Assembly (NCBI GenBank): GCA_941918925.1
Contig: OW799234.1
Span: 109,365,884-109,429,883, forward strand
DNA length: 64,000 nucleotides
Origin: Phyto melanocephala
Lineage: Eukaryota; Arthropoda; Insecta; Diptera; Rhinophoridae
Direction: 5' to 3'
Shown here: piece by piece, positions 1 to 11,672 of the stretch
Layout of the letters: each line of letters begins with the position of its first letter
Numbering within the stretch: position 1 is the first letter of the stretch
Made by a program: the position numbers and the translations under genes
Notes under the pieces: generated by a model
Told to the model about the DNA's origin: nothing
Seen by the model: the letters and a program-made list of their open reading frames with translations, nothing else
Database searches by the model: none

Positions 1-126
1 CTAAGTTATTTTTATATAAGTAACGAAATGTATTTAAAAACATAGATTCATGTGTACCATATATGTATATTAAGAATATATAAATATCAAAAAAAATATA
101 TTTTTTTTTTTTTCTAAACAGGTTAA

Positions 127-285
127 CTGCCTGTTCAACGATGTCGAAAGAAAACCCAAGCGAAATTTCATTCGTACAAATACGTTGAAAACAAAAACAA
201 ATTTTTAGTTTTTGTTGTTGTTTTCAATATATTTGTACGAATGAAATTTCGCTTGGGATTTTTTTCGACATCGTTGAACAGGCAG
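127..285. mobile_element. Fold-back MITE, Harbinger-like (TAA duplication)
   Basis: The two halves are near-perfect reverse complements (arms about 55 bp around a short A/T loop). The outer ends read CTGCCTGTTCAACGATGTCG and its complement. TAA stands directly outside both ends (124-126 and 286-288), which fits a 3-bp TAA/TTA duplication as made by PIF/Harbinger transposases. There is no coding capacity. The superfamily call rests only on the duplication. Confidence 0.7.
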
Positions 286-344
286 TAAATAATTTTTGTT
301 ATTGATGTAATAAATGATTTTATTATATAATTACCAAATCTCAA

Positions 345-578
345 ACATAGACATGATTAAATTAATTAAAATAATTTTTGAAAATTATGGAAATTTTAAT
401 TAATTTTTTAATACTGTTTTAATTGATATTTTTCTCAATATTTTTTTAATTAAAACTATTAATTTTCATTTAATTAATAGTATCATTTTGATGATTGGAG
501 CAAAATTAAACAATTCTTTAATTATTAATATTAATTTCGTAATTGAAGTTCATATTTATTTTTTTCTGTGTAACTTAC
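345..578 (-). repeat. Dispersed A/T-rich repeat, copy A
   Basis: About 235 bp here are the reverse complement of 22208-22445, at roughly 80% identity by eye. Both carry the block GCTCCAATCATCAAAATGAT and end at a CACAGAAAAAA-type terminus (here as TTTTTTTCTGTG near 570). The other end of this copy is not visible and may lie outside the window. Probably part of a non-autonomous DNA element. Confidence 0.6.
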
Positions 579-1255
579 TTACTGTTATTATTGTTAATAT
601 TCGAAGCCGATATCATACTTACTATTGAATTAAACTATTTTGTTCACATACTCGTACACTAGCAGCATAATAGTAATCTACAATTACCCAATATTACTGT
701 TTCGTTTTCCATTTTTAAAAGGTTATGCTTCATTATCGCAAGTGAAATTCTCCTTATTTTGTATTGTACTACAACACTTTTTTCAATTTTATATTCTCAA
801 CATGCATAAGTGCAAAGTGTGGTGCACTTTGTATTTACATAAATTAACGGATATAGGTACTTGTCTTGGAGTACGCGTTAAATGTAACACACACCCGAGA
901 ACATGCTATTTCCGTTTCCGCTTTCGCAATTTTAACAAACGGAACAATGATGCCCTGATACAATGCTCTGCCACAAACGTAAGCAAACGACAAAAGAAAA
1001 AGGGAAGTTAATGTTGGCATCAAAATAAGGGATAGAAAGAAGAATAAAAACTTATTAAACAGTTAAGAAAACGTAGGAGGAAATAAGAAAAATAATGAAT
1101 AACACAGGTGTATAGTTTGTGGTAAAATGGTAATATTTTTTTGTGTTAAAGAATGTGTGTGTGAAATTTTGTATGTAAAAAATTGAGGTATATTCTTTAA
1201 AAAAATATGACAAATTTTAAATAAACATTTGCATATATGACTTTCTGTCTCTTTT
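579..1255. other. No recognised gene
   Basis: A 123-codon plus-strand frame (640-1011) is the longest open frame in the window with no explanation. It has no ATG near its start, no recognisable domain and a basic, aromatic-rich composition. The stretch 820-1000 is less A/T-rich than its surroundings. I do not call it a gene. Confidence 0.4.
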
Positions 1256-1777
1256 TATACCATTCGCCTGTGGTGCACACTTTGTCATTCCGTCTGTAAT
1301 TGCTACAATTTTCATTTCCGACCCCATAAAGTATATATTTTGTGAAAGCTTATGAATATTATGGAGTCGATTAAGCCATGTCCATCTGTCCGTCTTCCCG
1401 TCTGTCCATGTGTTGGTTGAAATCAACTTTTAGAAGCAACCATATGTTTCCAAGATCTGTGTATGGTATTAGTCTTTTGGAAATATCCGGTAATAAAAAA
1501 TGGCGGACAATAAATTTATATATGGTCCAAATCTGGTATATTAAAATGTGACTTCTAGAACCCCCTCCTTATTGGTATTAAATGAAAGGGCTTGACCAGT
1601 AGAATACAGATAGCTACGTAGAAATTTAAAATCTAGGAAGGCTTTGGAAATAATAAAGAAAAATGGCGTATAACATGAAATATAGGTTAAGCTACGATGT
1701 GAAATTATATCTATGTACATGATGGTGAAGCGTATTATCAGATTTGGCACGGCCGTATATAGCACTCTTACTTGTTT
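1256..1777 (-). mobile_element. DINE-1/INE-1-like miniature Helitron-type element
   Basis: Read on the minus strand, it starts with a tail-like CAAGTAAGAGTGCTATA / GGCCGTGCC head (1740-1777), then carries the motif AAAGGGCTTGACCAGTAGAA. It continues with a GACAGAC-rich block, AATCGACTC, a CATAAGCTTTC block, TTTATGGGGTCGGAAATGAA and GGAATGACAAAG, and ends in a GGTATA motif (1256). Ordered blocks of this kind, ending in a short hairpin plus GGTATA, resemble Drosophila DINE-1/INE-1, a Helitron-derived family. One of about a dozen copies here. Confidence 0.65.
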
Positions 1778-2582
1778 AACCCCAATTTTCCCGAAAACTA
1801 CTTAATGAATTTATATAAGATTTAATACAGGAAGTCCTGAACAAAAAGTATTTTGAGAAAAATCTTAATAATATTTTGTGGTAGTGATAATATTCTGAAG
1901 GCTTATATAAAACGGATAGTGTAGATTTTTGGATTAGTTTGTTTGTTTGGCTGTATATTAATTCTACTGGTTATATTGCTTAGAAAATTTTGTTTTTTAT
2001 TGTCAGCGAAAGACAAGTCAAGGTCTTGAGGAAAGTTTTGTTTTAAATTGTGAAATATTTTAGATGTTTAGGGAAGTGATAAAATCAACTTAGAGAATAA
2101 TAAATAGAAGGAATATATTGATGAATTTAGGTACGTATTTCAGTGGTTTTTTTTAAAGTGTTTTCTGTTGGCTAGTGTGTTTTGTGTATTTAGTGGCTGT
2201 GTTACAAAATACTATGGAATTTCCTTCTTATTGAGCAAAACCAAACCCTTTTCGGCTGAAGAATAATTTGTCATTTATATACAATTTGTCTTTCCCTTTC
2301 ACCAAAGATATTAAATAAGTTGCTCAATTTTATCGGATGGTGAATTCCTGAATACGATTTCATAATACTAAGGTGGCCATGAGAATCAAAATTTAGTCAA
2401 GATTAAAATTTTAAATTAAATATTGTTGTGTTATCTGGTCTTTTAACCTGTTTTTTTTGTCCCAAATAAATACAGATTATTCTTATTTTTTTTATTTTTG
2501 TTATTTAAATTGTAAATTTTTGCACATACATATACACATATTTTTATTTTAATTAAATTTTTTGTTATAGATTTAATTTTCG
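1778..2582. other. A/T-rich, no feature seen
   Basis: Apart from short A/T runs, nothing coding, structural or repeated was recognised. Confidence 0.4.
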
Positions 2583-2845
2583 ATTCCGGTATTATTGTAA
2601 TAACCAGTGGACTAGTCAGTAGTGAGCTGTTCTGCTAGTTTGGGGGTTTAATTCCCGCCAGAGACTCTGGAATGGTCTGCTTCTTTTTTTCTTCTATTCT
2701 CTTTCTATTCTCTTTCTATTCTATTTATATTCTCTTTCTATTCTAACTATTCTATTCATATGGAGCCCACAATATGCCAATTGGGCATAAGAGTATACCT
2801 GTTGTGGGTTTGCGCTTTTAGTGCGCCTTCTTTTCAACCTAAACT
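2583..2845 (+). repeat. tRNA-derived SINE-like element
   Basis: The head carries an A-box-like TAACCAGTGG (2601-2610) and, 35 bp further on, a B-box-like GGTTTAATTCC (2645-2655, one change from GGTTCGATTCC). This is the spacing of an internal RNA polymerase III promoter. The cloverleaf is not intact, so it is not a tRNA gene. After a pyrimidine microsatellite (2685-2760, TCTTTCTATTC units) the body has GCCCACAATATGCC, then a GTTGTGGGTTTGCGC block able to pair with it. A SINE is the simplest reading; a decayed tRNA pseudogene beside a repeat is the alternative. Confidence 0.5.
2685..2760. repeat. Pyrimidine microsatellite (TCTTTCTATTC units)
   Basis: Five or six imperfect TCT/TATTC units on the plus strand, inside the SINE-like repeat. 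Confidence 0.8.
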
Positions 2846-3834
2846 AATAATTTTTCTTTTAAATTCGTAATTTGTTTTTAGGTTAATTTTAACTTAGTCA
2901 CCTTATTATTGTTATTATTTATTAAAATTGTTATTTAAATTAAACTCCCTACACATATAACAGACCATAATTGCATTAAAACTACTTTAATACTAAAAAA
3001 CCTCATTATCATACATTATCCATGTTAAAATGTACATTTATTAACTCAATTTTAGTTCAGATTTAAAAATAATTAATTTTTTTTTAGCAAATTTAAGTAT
3101 ATTACGCATCTCTCAACTGCCATACGGCGCCTGTTGACATCGTGGGAAAATCGTTAAACAAAAAGGAAGTTGCACCGCTATATGTAATTAAAATTTACAG
3201 CATTTGATAATTTTTTTTATATTTGAACTTATTATCCATATATTCAATTCGGTGTTTGCTTATCTCCAATCTACAAAAAGTAATAGCGAAATTCTTATAA
3301 TTTCTCGTATTAATTGAATGCTGATTTCTTAGAAGGCACAAGGTGTGATGCCCATTATTATGAATGCATTTGAAAACATGTATTAAAAGTTGATACTTAT
3401 ATAAAGCATGAAGTCGCAAAATCGAATTAAATATACTGTTATACAACGTCATAGTAGAATATATTAGCGAAAGATTTGCAACAGCCTTTAAGGCTTTATT
3501 CTGAAACCTTTGGAGAGATCTTAATTCAATATTATTTTTGTATGCATATAAAATGGCTAAATAGTTTAAATTACTTTATATCAGTCAGTTATAGATTAAT
3601 AGTTTTGTCTCATGTCGTAATTTGTTTTTGAATTTATACAAAAGACCAATAGTTTTGTTTGTGTAACTTCGATTTTCTATTAATTTATTTCCTTAAATTT
3701 ACAAGGAAACATTAAGAATTTCTACTTGAGAAAAAATACTACTGAGTCTTTTTTCAACAATGTTGTACTTTTTGCGAAACCTGAAGAGTATAATTTTTTA
3801 GCCAGAGGTAGCCAGAAGTAATATTTGCTTTTTG
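2846..3834. other. A/T-rich, no feature seen
   Basis: An 85-codon minus-strand frame (3195-3452) shows no recognisable domain. Confidence 0.35.
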
Positions 3835-5000
3835 TAAGCATGGCACCTCTTAGTTTTAAAATTATATAATTAACGTTTGAGTTCAACTCAATGTTGGCGG
3901 TTATTACTGACGTATATGGGTTTATTTCCCTTTAGTATTTACTTTGTTATACTTTTTACAATTATGTTTTTTGATATTTTTCTTTTTGTATGTTTTGATT
4001 CGGTCTAGTTTTATTTGAGTTTTAAGTTTGTCATGACTGAAAAATTAAACTGAATTAAAATAAATTAATAAAGATTACACAGATAAACAACAAGTATTTT
4101 AATACAGTCCACGGGATTTTGGTACCAAACATTTGGTGGATAATCCATTACCGACTTCCTTTTTTCTTACAAAATATTTTCTATATAAAAAAATATGAAT
4201 TTAAGATAAGGCGTTATATGGGATACGGGCGTTAAAGTAGGCGTGACACCTTAGTTTTTGAAATTATACTTATATTGACATAATTGAATTTACCAGAAAG
4301 CTATATTACAGATTAAATTCAATTTGATTCATTGCGTAATTAGGTAAACTAAATATAAAATTTTAAAATACTTATGAAAGTATTGCTGTTGTTGTTGTTT
4401 CTGTTGTTGTCGTAGTTGTTACTGCTAGTTGTGTTGATGTTGTCGTTGGTGTTAGTAGAACTATTATTGGATGTGTTGCTCATGTTGATATTATTTGTGT
4501 ATATGTTGTTACTGTTGTTGTTGTTGTTTGTAGCACTATTATTGAAGTAGTTGGTGGAATTGTATCTTATGATATTGCTGGTTCTATTGTTGTTGTTGCT
4601 TGCGCTGATGTTCGATGTGGCATTATCTAATAATCTTGAACTGTAACCTGACGTGCTACCTGTTGTTCTGTTGTTAGTGTTGCTGTTATCTGAAGAGGCG
4701 TGAACTAAGTGGCTAGTGTTAAGGTATATACTAGTATTAGATTCAAATATCTCAATTATGTGGTCTTGCGTTTTTTTTTAGTTTTTTACAGTATTAATTT
4801 TATATATACCGAAAAAGACACTGTGCGGTATAAATATGTAGACTTGAGTAATTTTCAGGAAAAGATAAAACTTTTACTCAGGAGATATACATTCGAAATG
4901 TCATCGCTCTACGGCAACGCGTTTGGACACAATTGCATTTGACTCGATGTCGGAAGGATATGTTTTTTTCACCTACTCTTGCACAGGTGGCCAACTGTAT
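3835..5000 (+). mobile_element. Degenerate DINE-like element with TTG expansion
   Basis: Two units near 3838 and 4238 share GGCRTGRCACCT followed by a TTAGTTTT-type block. The segment 4185-4270 matches 42360-42430 (ATGAATTTAAGATAA, GGCGTTAAAG), and 4915-4985 matches 42835-42900 (ATTCGATG...CACCTACTCTTGCA in variant form). So this is an older copy of the type seen intact at 41446-43187. The middle (4380-4700) has been replaced by a TTG-rich simple repeat. Confidence 0.5.
4380..4700. repeat. Degenerate TTG/CAA trinucleotide repeat
   Basis: Runs of TTG, TGT and GTT with interruptions. On the minus strand one frame stays open for about 140 codons (about 4778 to 4345) and reads as Asn/Ser/Thr-rich low complexity. 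It has no ATG at its start and no convincing splice acceptor. Confidence 0.7.
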
Positions 5001-7349
5001 TTAGGTAAAGCATCTAATAAACTCGACACAACCGAAGAAAGAACACATATTTGCTGCATATGCATTAAAAAAATTTTAAAACTTTGTATGCATTTAAATT
5101 ATTCTTAATAAATTGTATAAGTAATTTATTTGTTACTTTTAATATGTTATAGCTTGAAAATTTTTCACTGGCACAACTGTCCACTACTGACTCGAATATA
5201 GTTTTTCCAATTTTTTTATCTTGGTTAATAATTTAAGTGTGTATTTTGGTAATGCACTTTTTACTTCAACATACGTCGTTTTTTATATTATCGATTTATT
5301 ATATTTGAAATAATTTAGATTTATTTGTTAATTTGAATTCATTTTATTCGACGGTCGCGGGTGCGTGACTTCATAAGAAAAAAAAGTATATACAATTATA
5401 TTATTTATGTATACATTTTTTTATATAACATAACGCTGAATTTGAAATTTTTTAAGGTTTTTTAAATTTTGCAGCAACCATTATGATTTACGATTAAATA
5501 ACATTATTAAATTCTAAAAGGAAAAGAGTTAAATTTTTAGTTTCATGAACTTATGATTTTTGTTTTTTTAAAGATGACTACAAAAAAACTTTCTGTAATC
5601 TCCAGCAAGTGAACTTTTTAGGGAGCATATGTATGTATTGGTGACTATGTACGTATAATTATATTTACAAATAAATGCTGTCTGTTGTTTATTTTAATAT
5701 CAGTTGTCGATTTTTCTGCAAGCTATTTTGCTTTTACATTTTAACCCGTATAGTTTTATTTTTCTTATTTCTAATTTTTTCTCTTAATATTTTTGTGGCC
5801 ATAAGAAAAAGCTGCGTATGTTTGTTTTAGTAGTTTTTCAGAAAAGCACATTTAAATTATGGACTTAATTTTTATAAATTGATTTCCTTTAAGATATAGG
5901 CTATAATATGAAGTGCGCACCGTATAACTTAAAGAATATATTTTTAGTTAAATTATAAGTTGAAATAAATTTATAATCCTAATGATATTGCTTATTGAAA
6001 TAACAAGTAAAGCAACAACTTTCTATAAATTTGTCAAAAATAGTTGAAAATTCGATTGCGGGTACTTTTAAATTATCAATTTTATCTTATGTCGACTTAG
6101 TCAGTAATTTCTAGCTACTGCAGATTTGTTTGCTGCTTGTTTAATATTTGTTTAATGTTTTTTTTTTAAATTTTTTTCGATTCGATGCGATTTTATTTTT
6201 CTTGTTAATTTCTCTTATTTGTCCATTTAAATTTTTGCCACTTTTTCTAATATTATTGCTAATGGGTTTTAAAGGAAATTAATTGATTAATTTACAATCT
6301 CTCGTAGGAGTCGTAGGACTCCATATTAAAGAAAAACGACGATATTACTTACTTTTCCGGCTATGATGTATTTATACGACATTCTATAAGCAGAGGTGAA
6401 ATTGTTGCTGGTGTAGTACAAAGAATTAATGTAGAAATTATCAAAAAAATGTGTACAACTACTACAACCAACAACACCTACGACAGCTTGTGAATTAAGC
6501 AAATATATTTCAAACTTTATGTTGTTTTTGTTTTAAATAAATATTATTTTTGTTTGGTGCTTACTGCATGGTGAAGCTGTGATAATGCTTTGAAGAAATG
6601 TTACTGAAAACAACGACTAAATAAACAGCCTGGGGACATTAGAACTGTTGTCGATTACTAGTTACAGTGGGACAGCAAATGAAGTATTGTTTGTAGAAAT
6701 AAATAGACTTATGTATATTTAACGTTGGATGAGAAAGCATTTACTCAAATATTTTAAAAGAATCAGTTTTTACATGTGTCTGTAAAGAAGAAGGCGTAAT
6801 TCTTGGACAAAAGCGAAAATATTTTAAGTTAAATAATTTCTGTTTAAATCTTTCTGATTTTTTTCTCTCCTTCGTTTATTATCAATAATTTGCTCGTTTG
6901 GAGAAAATTCCGAATATAAGTGGTTGAGCTGCGTAGTAGCGTAGCCTGCTAGTATCGCTACAGTACAAAACGTTTGAAATAAAAAAAAACAATACTCAAT
7001 AATAGTTAATAGTTTAAAAGTTAGGTTTTCAGAAGCACAAATAAGCTAATATTTAATTTAATTTCTTCCATTTAATCTGCTTCCATGGAAGCTTTACAAT
7101 AAAAAAAAGTAAATAAAATGTGTCTTATCAGGCATGAAGAATTTAAATTTTTAATGAGCAACTTCACGTGATTTCATTTGTAGTTTTATTGGAAAATTGC
7201 TTTGTTGTTGTGGTTAATGTTTTTTCTTTAGTTTATTTAAGAATTTTAATATTTATTTCTAAACTCAAGAAGTATGGTCACGTTCTGTAGTGAGTTGTGT
7301 GCAAAACAACGCAACTGAGTAAAGATAATACGAACAAACGTAGAGATAA
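5001..7349. other. A/T-rich, no feature seen
   Basis: About 2.3 kb of A/T-rich sequence with frequent stops in all frames. No terminal repeats, RNA gene or domain was recognised. Confidence 0.35.
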
Positions 7350-7589
7350 TTATACCCTTCACCTGTGGGGCCCAGGGTATTGTAGCTTTGCCATTTTGTT
7401 GTTATTTCTACAATACTGATTTTTGACACCATGAAGTACACATTTGTTGAAACCATGTAAATATGGCAATAGATTGAGCAATATCCTTTCGTACATCTGT
7501 CCATATATTTGTTGAAGTCCACATATAGCACAGATATGTTTCTCTCCTCAATATTTTGAAAATATTTGGAAAAGAATTGCTGTTGCAAC

Positions 7590-8218
7590 TAGGGTTGCCA
7601 TTTCTATTTTTAAAAAAAGAGGACGCCATCATAACAAATGTAGGACATTTGCCCAAAAAAAGAGGACACATTTAAAAAAAATTAAATATGATAAAATTTA
7701 CGACGCCATTTAAAATACAAAAACAAAATTTGTTTTTACGAAAAAACTTTATTTACAAAAATACAAACTGAACATATCATTCTGATTTAATAGTTGAAAA
7801 TAAAAACAAAAAATCCAAAAAAACAACAAAAATTCATTGCATTCATTATCGGGAATGTACACTTTAAAAATTTTACATATATTTTTCAACACTTCCAATT
7901 TGAGCCATTATATTACCATCGCATCTCTTCAAATATTTGTAAAACTCTAGGCAATCCATATCAAAATTATATACCCTTACTATATTTTTTGTTCAAGATT
8001 TTCTTCTATATCTGAAAAACAAACTTTATAAAAAACAAACAGCTGACAAGCAGACCCCTTTGCCGAACTTTTTTAAAATAAAAGACAAGTTAAGATAGAC
8101 CACTTCGATAAATAGCGACAATTAAGGATAATAAAACTGATTTTGTACAAAGAGAAGTTTTAAAATGCCCTAAAAAAGAGGACGGTGTCCGGGGAAAAGA
8201 GGACGGATGGCAACCCTA
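7590..8218. mobile_element. hAT-type non-autonomous element with 8-bp target duplication
   Basis: Ends are TAGGGTTGCCAT and its exact complement ATGGCAACCCTA. GTTGCAAC flanks both sides (7582-7589 and 8219-8226), an exact 8-bp duplication typical of hAT transposition. Subterminal AAAAAGAGGAC motifs occur four times (near 7612, 7660, 8172 and 8195), two per end, as transposase-binding repeats often do. A 73-codon frame inside (7794-8015) is A/T-rich, unlike any hAT domain, and probably chance. Confidence 0.85.
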
Positions 8219-8749
8219 GTTGCAACCCAACATAATTGCGCCTTAACACGATCGGCTGGGATTTTTCTCATAATATTATCATAAAAATTAATATTTTTCA
8301 GCCATAATTTATAAATTGTTGTTCTATGGTAATTTATGGATATGGATATGTGATATAATATTATACCTCTAGAGATTTTCGTCAACAATTTTTGACTAAT
8401 CGGATACTAATCAGCAAAGTCCTAATGCATTGTACGGACACCAAAAAACAAGCAGTAGTCTTAAAAGTTATTTTTGACAAAAATTGACAAATTGATTTAA
8501 AGCTAACGGAGATATTAGTACCCAAACACAATTGCAACAGAATTTTTCTTAAAATTTACAAACGAAACGGTTTTTTTACTTCTACATAACTAAGAGGGTC
8601 AATAGGGGCATCAAATATAAGATGTTGACTAACAAAATATGACACACCTTTAAAAAAATTTAGAATTCATAATGGCGGCCTCTACAAAATGACGTACATT
8701 AAATAGGTTAAATCTAAAAATTATACATGTACCCTCTTTAACCCGTATC

Positions 8750-9010
8750 AATATTAATATCAAACCAAAGAACTTGACCAGAAGAAGTCTTGTGACTTAA
8801 AATTCAAGAAAAATTCAAGGTGAACGAAATAAAATATATAAAATGTCTAGGTCAAGTAAAGTACTCTCGGATTTGCCCTCTTAAAATAAAAGAGCTTGAC
8901 CAGTAAATTACAGTTAACAGTGTAATATCCAAGAGGTTGTTTGAAAGAAAATGTTGATTTTTTTTTGTGTATCAAATGAAAGGGTTAGACTGGTGAAGTA
9001 CGGCTACCAA
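8750..9010 (-). repeat. Internal minisatellite of the DINE-like element
   Basis: Three diverged ~100-bp units contain the block 'TATCAAATGAAAGGGTTAGA' or variants (near 8755, 8880 and 8970). Related units occur in the elements at 1256, 18700 and 51950. Confidence 0.5.
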
Positions 9011-9194
9011 CATATGTATAATTTCAATGCAAAAAATTTCGGAAATAGTAAAGATGTATAATATTAAATCAAAAATCTAGACAACGCTGCGATGTGGTCT
9101 TTTTGCCTAAGTATGAACACGACGTGACATGGCCGGTTTTGATTTCTGGCTTGTTTAAATAAAATTTGTAATTTTTGTTTGATTGAAGTAAGTA

Positions 9195-10143
9195 TCAAGC
9201 CTGGTTATACTTTGTGTGTGTGACTCCGAAACCGATCGGGCTCAAACTTTAGTAAGTTGTTGAACACATACCAGGGAGTGCTCATGGTTGGAAAAAAGTG
9301 GGCGGGGTCACGCCCATAAAAAATTAGTTATCATTTTAAGCTACTTGCACATGACCGATTTTTCTAAAACTTTGCACACATATCGAGCTCTCATGACTTA
9401 ATTATTTCGTGATTAGAAAAATGGGCGGGGCCACGCCCATAAAAAAGTTTTAGTTTTGGGGTACTTGCAATGGACAGATTTATCTGAAACTTTGCACACA
9501 TATTGAGCTGTCATGACTTTATAATTTCGTGATTAGAAAAGTGGGCAGGGCCACGCCCAAAAAAAAAGTTATAATTTTCAGCTACTTAAACTTCACCGAT
9601 TTTTCTGAAACTGTGCACAAATATTGAGCTATCATGAGTTTACAGTTTCGCGATTAGAAAAGTGGGCAGTGCCACGCCCATAAAAAAAGTTATCATTTTC
9701 AGCTACTTAAACTTCACCGATTTTTCTAAAATTTTTCACAGACATATTGAAATCTCATTATTATACAATTTCGTGATTAGAAAATTGGGCAGGGCCACGC
9801 CCATAAAAAAAGATATAATATAGCGGTACTTGCGCTGGACCGATTTTTGTGAAACTTTGCACACATATTGAGTTGTCATGACTTTACAATTTCGTGAGTA
9901 GAAAATTGGGCAGTGCCACGCCCATAAGAAATAAATTATCATTTTCAGCTACATGAACTTCACCGATTTTTCTGATACTTTGCACACATATTGAGCTGTC
10001 ATGACTATACAGTTTCGTGATTAGAAAAGTGGGCAGGGCAACGACCATTAAAAAAAGTTATAATTTTCAAATTTTTTTGCATTAAATTCAGAATGCATTT
10101 TTATTTATTAAGGGGCGTAGCAACGCGCGCCGGGCTTTTCTAG
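9195..10143 (+). mobile_element. Helitron-type non-autonomous element with tandem array
   Basis: The element reads A|TC...CTAG|T: TC at 9195-9196 after an A, and CTAG at 10140-10143 before a T. These are the 5'-TC, 3'-CTRR and A/T host site expected of Helitrons. A G/C-rich block (GGGGCGTAGC, then GCGCGCCGGGC) just upstream of CTAG can form a short hairpin of the kind seen at Helitron 3' ends. The 5' part has TGACTCCGAAACCGATCGGG, similar to insect Helitron heads. Seven ~122-bp units fill the body. There is no Rep/helicase gene, so it would need help from elsewhere. Confidence 0.7.
9290..10075 (+). repeat. Seven-copy ~122-bp tandem repeat with a hairpin per unit
   Basis: Unit starts marked by GGGC fall at 9300, 9423, 9543, 9664, 9787, 9908 and 10031. 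Each unit has GGGC-(6 nt)-CACGCCC, an inverted repeat that could fold, followed by TTGCACACATATTGAG and TTCGTGATTAGAAAA. The last unit has two changes in the hairpin (CAACGACC). Confidence 0.9.
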
Positions 10144-11672
10144 TATTATTTAAAAACAAAATGTTTTATTAGTATTACACTAGTTTTGTGCATTTGCTCT
10201 TTTAAAACTCAAATTAAGATTTAAAAATAATAAGTAAGTGATAATAATTATTACAACAACAAAAAAAAAAAACAAATTTGTGTAAAAAGTTAAAGGAACA
10301 TTTTTCTATTTTAAGAGATAATTTGATGGAAGTATTCTTTTATATACAGGAAAAAATATGAATTATGTGAAGTTTTGTTTACAAAATTAATTTTACATAA
10401 GCTTGTGAGTTAAATAGATGATATTTACATCCAACACTAAGAAATTTCGATCCAATAGTGCTGATGATGAAACCGTAGCTGGTTTTGAAAATGCATTACA
10501 CTCGGCTGATATCGGGTTTAAAACTTACTTTTCTAGTATATTATTTCATTATCACAGATAAAAAAAATTCATTTTTTCATATAAAAATAAAAAATAAAAA
10601 ATTAAGTTTGAAAATAAACTATTGCCAAAATAAAAATAATAAAGTCTTTAAAACATTTAAGCTCAACAATAAAATAAAAAATATATAAAAAAATTTTTTT
10701 TTGTTATTTCAACCCTGCATTTCTTATTTTTGCCCTAACTCAAAGGAAATAACCAGCAAGAAGAAGAATTTTTTACAAATGAATACTTAAACATTTTTTA
10801 AGACAATTTTTAGCAAGCTATTGTTCAAGAAGATGTCTTTGACTATTTAGTTAATTATTGTAAAATTTTTTTAAACGACAGTTTTTTAACGCACAATTTT
10901 TGTCACTTACCCACTGTTCGAAAAGATAGTCAAGTCCTTTTAAGTAGTAAAGTTATGTTAACAAATATTTACATTTGCTTTAAATATGTTCCTTTGTTTT
11001 TCTTAGCGTTTCATTTGGACTTCTGTGTTTAGTTTTGTTTCACTTATTAAGCTTCTTACAAAATTCTGTAAATTTTTAAAAGTCCATGAGTTTTATTTAC
11101 TTTGTTTTTGCTTTAATTATGCTGTTGCTATTGTTGTTGTATTCTACATAATTTTCTTTATATATACTAAAATATTCCTCTTAAAAGGAAAAATAAAGTC
11201 AAGAGAAAAAGGTATGGACAAATTTGCGATAGAATTTTGTCAGAAAGAATAATTTGTTAAGTTTAATGATTCTGGTTTTTGAACAATGAATTATCGTTGT
11301 TATTTTTATGGTTTCAAATGTGGTTATCTTTTAACGTTGGTGTTATCATATCACTTTTATTTTGTTTTTCGAATTTCTTGCTATGTATTTACTACAAACA
11401 GACTTTAATTTAAGTTGTATTCTGTATGAAACTTTAGTAAAGTGAAATGTAAAAGGAATTTAAAATGACTTTTTTTTTTATTAAAAATGATGTGTGCAGA
11501 AAAATGATTTGTTACAATTCCTAAAGAGTAAAAACGTAATTTAGTATTATGTACGCTTTATTATTGTTGTAGAAAATATTCGATACATTGTTTCTATTTT
11601 AAAAGTGATGAACACATTTAAGTTAATTTGATTATATACCTTCTTATATCAATATTAGCTTTTAAATTTTTT
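10144..11672. other. A/T-rich, no feature seen
   Basis: Only short A/T-biased frames such as 10485-10688 and 11025-11252, with no domain and mostly Lys/Asn/Ile/Phe. No repeat ends found. Confidence 0.35.

Larger units (their letters stand above)
7350..9156 (-). mobile_element. DINE-like element split by a hAT-type insertion
   Basis: The 3' end (7350 onward) has TATACCCTTCACC, the GACACCATGAAGTACAC block and TACATCTGTCCATATA. The 5' head ends with GGCCGG and GGCTTGTTT near 9130-9156. Between about 8750 and 9000 the motif 'caaa-gaa-AGCTTGACCAG' recurs three times at roughly 100-bp spacing, an internal minisatellite. The body is interrupted at 7590-8218 by a separate element whose 8-bp target duplication lies in DINE sequence. 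Confidence 0.6.

Noticed and set aside
640..1011. 123-codon frame as a host gene
   Set aside because: No nearby ATG start, no domain, no promoter or splice support, and composition fits chance in A/T-rich DNA.
2595..2665. Functional tRNA gene
   Set aside because: A and B boxes are present but the acceptor and anticodon stems cannot be formed convincingly.
4709..4942. 77-codon plus-strand frame
   Set aside because: Lies across the DINE-like/TTG-rich repeat and matches no domain; homologous sequence at 42680-42900 is not open.
9290..10075. CRISPR-like array
   Set aside because: Repeats are adjacent ~122-bp tandem units without unique spacers, in a eukaryotic Helitron-type element.
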